Origin: Anabaena cylindrica PCC 7122
GTDB lineage: Bacteria; Cyanobacteriota; Cyanobacteriia; Cyanobacteriales; Nostocaceae
NCBI RefSeq assembly: GCF_000317695.1
Contig: NC_019771.1
Coordinates: 2,422,001 to 2,486,000, forward strand
Reading direction: 5' to 3'
DNA: 64,000 bases
Part shown: positions 61,254 through 64,000 of the stretch, in pieces
How the letters are laid out: each line of letters starts with the position of its first letter
Position numbering within the stretch: position 1 is the first letter of the stretch
The notes under the pieces: model-generated
What the model saw: only the letters and a program-made list of their open reading frames with translations
Told to the model about the DNA's origin: nothing
Database searches by the model: none
Translations under genes and position numbers: made by a program

Positions 61254-61821
61254 AACTTACACCTCTCACGCTCCAGCCTGCGGTAACAGCAGCTTCAATC
61301 ACGGACTGTTGTGGCTTAATGAATGTGGATACCGTTGATCCTCCCACCCGTTTAGATGCTCTGGGGGGCTTGGGTGTTGAACCCCAAACCATATTATCTG
61401 TACTACCGGTCGCTTGTTCGATTCCCAAAATAGCGGCGTTGTCTACTTCTGCTGCGGTTAAATTCCATGCGTATTTGTAGTCGCCGGGCATATCAACGTA
61501 AACGGTTCTGGTTGGACCGCTGGTTTTTACTCCTCTAATCCCACTGCCATTACTGGTCACGATCCAATTACTTTTTTGTAAATCGTTGATTTTCGCGGAC
61601 GAACAGAAGCTACTAACCTTGCTGCCACCTTCTATCTCCAATGTTGCTCGATTTGGTTTTGGGCTGTTAGCTCCAAAAAAAACTCCCGCCGCTCCAGAGA
61701 AGGTTGTCTGACCGAGAACCGCTTTGTATTGCTCGTGAAATGCTTTGTTGATCTGGAATCCGTATTTCAATCCAGAGAAAACAACATAAGCTGCAACTTT
61801 ATTACCTCTACGTCTTGGCAT
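61231..61821 (-). CDS. Hypothetical protein with an internal repeat (196 aa)
   Basis: Two related halves: SPKPNRATLEIEGGSKVSSF ... WIVTSNGSGIRGV (about 52-97) and TPKPPRASKRVGGSTVSTFI ... GWSVRGVSYD (about 149-192), sharing PKPxRA, GGSxVSxF and RGV. A basic start MPRRRGNKVAAYVVFSGLKY. AAGGGATG lies 5-12 nt upstream of the ATG. A structural (assembly) protein would fit the repeat and lack of enzyme motifs, but no homologue is recognised. Confidence 0.62.
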   Translation of the reverse strand: MPRRRGNKVAAYVVFSGLKYGFQINKAFHEQYKAVLGQTTFSGAAGVFFGANSPKPNRATLEIEGGSKVSSFCSSAKINDLQKSNWIVTSNGSGIRGVKTSGPTRTVYVDMPGDYKYAWNLTAAEVDNAAILGIEQATGSTDNMVWGSTPKPPRASKRVGGSTVSTFIKPQQSVIEAAVTAGWSVRGVSYDLLPNA

Positions 61822-61861
61822 AATTCATCCCTTTTTGGTAAAAAAAAATCAAGAATCAAAC

Positions 61862-62227
61862 CTAAACGTTAGGGCCCTTGATAATGTCTGTGTTCAGGGG
61901 AATTGTAAATGCAGATACCTGGGTAACGTTGACAAATCCATCGGCAGTAGGAGCGCTGTAGCTAAACGCTGGGAATGAATCTAGCTGTTCGCCTACGGCT
62001 TGATTTTCGTTAACAGTCAATTGCGCCCGTCCCGCTGCGTCCCTTAATTTATAAATAAATTCAACAACCCCCTCTGCTGTCATAGCTGTGGAAGTTTCGC
62101 CAGTAATAGTTTCTACATCTATCACAACCTGTCCACCAACGACTGAAATTGCACCCGCGTAGTTTGCGTTCATAGCGGTTAATTCAGTTTGAATTTCTTG
62201 CCAAGTCAAATCAGTTTTAGCAGTCAT
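61862..62227 (-). CDS. Hypothetical protein (121 aa)
   Basis: MTAKTDLTWQEIQTELTAMN, GAISVVGGQVVIDVETITGE, GVVEFIYKLRDAAGRAQLTV, FVNVTQVSAFTIPLNTDII. Small, Ala/Thr/Val-rich and soluble-looking with no Cys. Composition is like phage or pilus structural proteins; this is impression only. Confidence 0.6.
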   Translation of the reverse strand: MTAKTDLTWQEIQTELTAMNANYAGAISVVGGQVVIDVETITGETSTAMTAEGVVEFIYKLRDAAGRAQLTVNENQAVGEQLDSFPAFSYSAPTADGFVNVTQVSAFTIPLNTDIIKGPNV

Positions 62228-62412
62228 ATAGTTATGCAGTCATACAGTGATGCTCACAGTATGGCACGGCTGCGGGGTATTGTGTAGTGGCTGTAATCGC
62301 CTACTGGCAAAGCATTACAGGGTGTATGCAAAAAGTAGCAACCCTATAGGGTTCTGATTTTTTGGATTTATTTAAAGCACACAAAAAAATAAAAATATTA
62401 AATATTATTAAC

Positions 62413-63057
62413 TTACCCTAATGGGGTTTTATCATCGGGTTCGCGGTACAAGTCAAGCCGTCTTCGGGTCTTTTTGTAAGCCTTATTTCCTTGCTTTGGT
62501 TTTCCTGCTATGTCGGTGGGTTCTGATATTAAAGTTGCATAGCACGGGTAATACCTGGTTGGTAATTTCACTTTATCTGGATCGACTTGGACATCATCAC
62601 TAACTCTAAGTTTCACGATCGTATCGACCGATAGTGTTGCTAATGAGCGAACAACTTTTACAGCTTCTTCTTTACTCGATCCATAAACTGCCATTTGTCT
62701 TCCGCTGCTCATAGTGGCAGTAGCTCTATACTCTCCCCAAGTAAAAGGCTGTGCAGCTTTTTTGATTTGTTGCCAGGTCAGTCCCTTCTTACAATTAGGA
62801 ATTGTATAGTCTGCCACCGTGGGGTTTTTGCCATTTTCCTTCCAAGGTGGCTTTTCTTTTGATTTGAAAATTATTTTTAAAATTCTTTCTTGCTTCCGTG
62901 GACGCTGAACATCCGCAGATGGTAATCCAAGAATTTGCCCAACATCTTTATTCCAAACTGTCCTCGTTGTAACAACAGACTGAAGTATTGCCAACTTTAA
63001 ATCTTTCTGTCTGCCAAACAGAACAATATCTTGGGAAGATTTAACAATTTTAGACAT
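62413..63057 (-). CDS. Hypothetical protein (214 aa)
   Basis: MSKIVKSSQDIVLFGRQKDL, KLAILQSVVTTRTVWNKDVG, TATMSSGRQMAVYGSSKEEA, VKVVRSLATLSVDTIVKLRV, and a basic end NKAYKKTRRRLDLYREPDDK. No motif recognised. It starts 1 bp after the stop of the 293-aa gene. A 185-bp spacer follows before the 121-aa gene. Confidence 0.62.
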   Translation of the reverse strand: MSKIVKSSQDIVLFGRQKDLKLAILQSVVTTRTVWNKDVGQILGLPSADVQRPRKQERILKIIFKSKEKPPWKENGKNPTVADYTIPNCKKGLTWQQIKKAAQPFTWGEYRATATMSSGRQMAVYGSSKEEAVKVVRSLATLSVDTIVKLRVSDDVQVDPDKVKLPTRYYPCYATLISEPTDIAGKPKQGNKAYKKTRRRLDLYREPDDKTPLG

Positions 63058-63058
63058 A

Positions 63059-63940
63059 CTATGGTTCAGGATTAATCCGAACGGCTTTATTCTCTCCTAA
63101 TTCTATTTCATTTCTAAGATCATCCATTCTCCAGATATCGTCTAAGCCCATCGACACGATATAGCCAGTGTCCCAAAAAGCATTTTCCACGCCTCCAAGA
63201 TACCCTTTTACAAATTCTCTCAATATTTCTGGTTTGATTTGCTCGATTTTTTTATCTACAGCTTTTGCGAACGACCATGATTCACCTTCTTTAGTGACTG
63301 GAGATAACCCAAACATTCTCAAACTTCTGAGACTGAGGATTGATGAATAGAAAAGATTTTGCAATCCCATCTGACCTATTAATGCAATTCCAAACTTGAA
63401 TTGATTTTCAATATTTGTTTTTGATTCGGATGATATATTCCCTCGAAAAGTAGCTATTCGTTCCCGCGCAATATCAACAGCCAAGCCTGCGGGAACAACA
63501 GGGTATTTGATAGGGATGCCGTTGATAACAGCTACGGTTACGACTCTAATACTGGCATCTCCCAAGATATACCCAGCCATATTAGAAATCAGATTATTAG
63601 TTGATTCAATCTGTTTTTTTATATCTATGTCAGATTGGTTCCAATCGAAGTTGTAAACCGTATAACTAGCGATTTGCATAAACTGCCAAAGCGATGACCA
63701 GCTAATTTGAATACCAAGGGCATTAGCTACTGATAAAGCAAAACCCCCTAACCGCTTCAACCCTCCAAGGATTTTACCAAAGATACCTTTACCATCACTA
63801 TTTGCAGCGTCAGCTAATTGGCTAGAGAATTTCCTTACACGATGCCAACGATTAGCACCTTTAAAATTAGTCTGTTGACCAATATTAATTACATCTTTAC
63901 CGGGTTCTAGATCAATAGTTCCATCAGGGTTTATTTTCAT
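63059..63940 (-). CDS. Hypothetical protein with hydrophobic segments (293 aa)
   Basis: MKINPDGTIDLEPGKDVINI, a region with LGGLKRLGGFALSVANALGI and SLWQFMQIASYTVY (about 58-98), IRVVTVAVINGIPIKYPVVP, and GIALIGQMGLQNLFYSSILS. The moderately hydrophobic helices may be membrane-associated. No family recognised. It starts directly after the stop of the upstream gene (TAAATG). Confidence 0.62.
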   Translation of the reverse strand: MKINPDGTIDLEPGKDVINIGQQTNFKGANRWHRVRKFSSQLADAANSDGKGIFGKILGGLKRLGGFALSVANALGIQISWSSLWQFMQIASYTVYNFDWNQSDIDIKKQIESTNNLISNMAGYILGDASIRVVTVAVINGIPIKYPVVPAGLAVDIARERIATFRGNISSESKTNIENQFKFGIALIGQMGLQNLFYSSILSLRSLRMFGLSPVTKEGESWSFAKAVDKKIEQIKPEILREFVKGYLGGVENAFWDTGYIVSMGLDDIWRMDDLRNEIELGENKAVRINPEP

Positions 63941-64000
63941 TTATTTTAATCCCTTCAAAAATTGTTTTAACTTATCAGTCAAGTCCTCCACTTCCATGAG
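63941..64000 (-). CDS. C-terminal end of an upstream gene (partial)
   Basis: The visible frame ends LMEVEDLTDKLKQFLKGLK and a stop at 63941-63943, adjoining the next ATG. The gene continues beyond the window edge and is the first visible member of the leftward set. Confidence 0.6.
   Translation of the reverse strand, partial: LMEVEDLTDKLKQFLKGLK

Overview
The window reads as a large plasmid, or several joined plasmids, of a filamentous nitrogen-fixing-type cyanobacterium (Nostocales; Nostoc/Anabaena-like). The reasons are a cyanobacterial psbA, HIP1 (GCGATCGC) sites, small dispersed palindromic repeats, heptanucleotide tandem repeats, a DUF3854-type plasmid replication protein and a long tRNA array of the kind known from Anabaena/Nostoc plasmids. 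There is no rRNA and no housekeeping operon. Roughly a third of the window is mobile or broken DNA.

Layout. (1) 1-61 is the end of a Tn552/Tn7-like transposon whose body lies outside the window. (2) 62-17147 is a mobilisation/partition segment: a ParM-type actin with a possible partner and a helically phased repeat, a MobV relaxase, a PIN-toxin pair, a tyrosine recombinase, a TnpB gene split by nested insertion sequences, an XRE-ImmA protein, and a ParA with its partner. It ends in a probable group II intron fragment. (3) 17148-20943 is transposon copy 1 (resolvase, TnsB-like transposase, TnsC-like ATPase). (4) 20944-51689 holds a truncated recombinase, several toxin-antitoxin loci, a secreted vWD protein, a defence island (AbiE; a nuclease-STAND NTPase gene split by an IS1), duplicated membrane peptides, ParA/RHH, psbA (high-light D1 form), ISL3, cyanase, a DUF3854-helicase replication protein, and a 20-gene tRNA array with two HNH endonucleases. 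(5) 51690-55484 is transposon copy 2, inverted relative to copy 1 and nearly identical. (6) 55485-64000 holds a second replication protein truncated by copy 2, then small uncharacterised genes and a co-directional set of eight complete unknown genes plus one partial gene.

The three segments between transposon copies each carry plasmid-maintenance genes, and the transposon copies lack target duplications. I infer that the molecule grew by cointegration and recombination between transposon copies.

The most unusual things seen are: (a) short insertions of about 24 and 21 nt at the same T-loop position of two array tRNAs; (b) four phased TGTAGTAT boxes on the array promoter; (c) several spacers each saturated with a different short word (GGACAC, TGGTGGAT, GAAATG/GAACCG, GACAGA, TACTACA); (d) the interrupted nuclease-STAND gene beside AbiE; and (e) the unknown 60-64 kb gene set.
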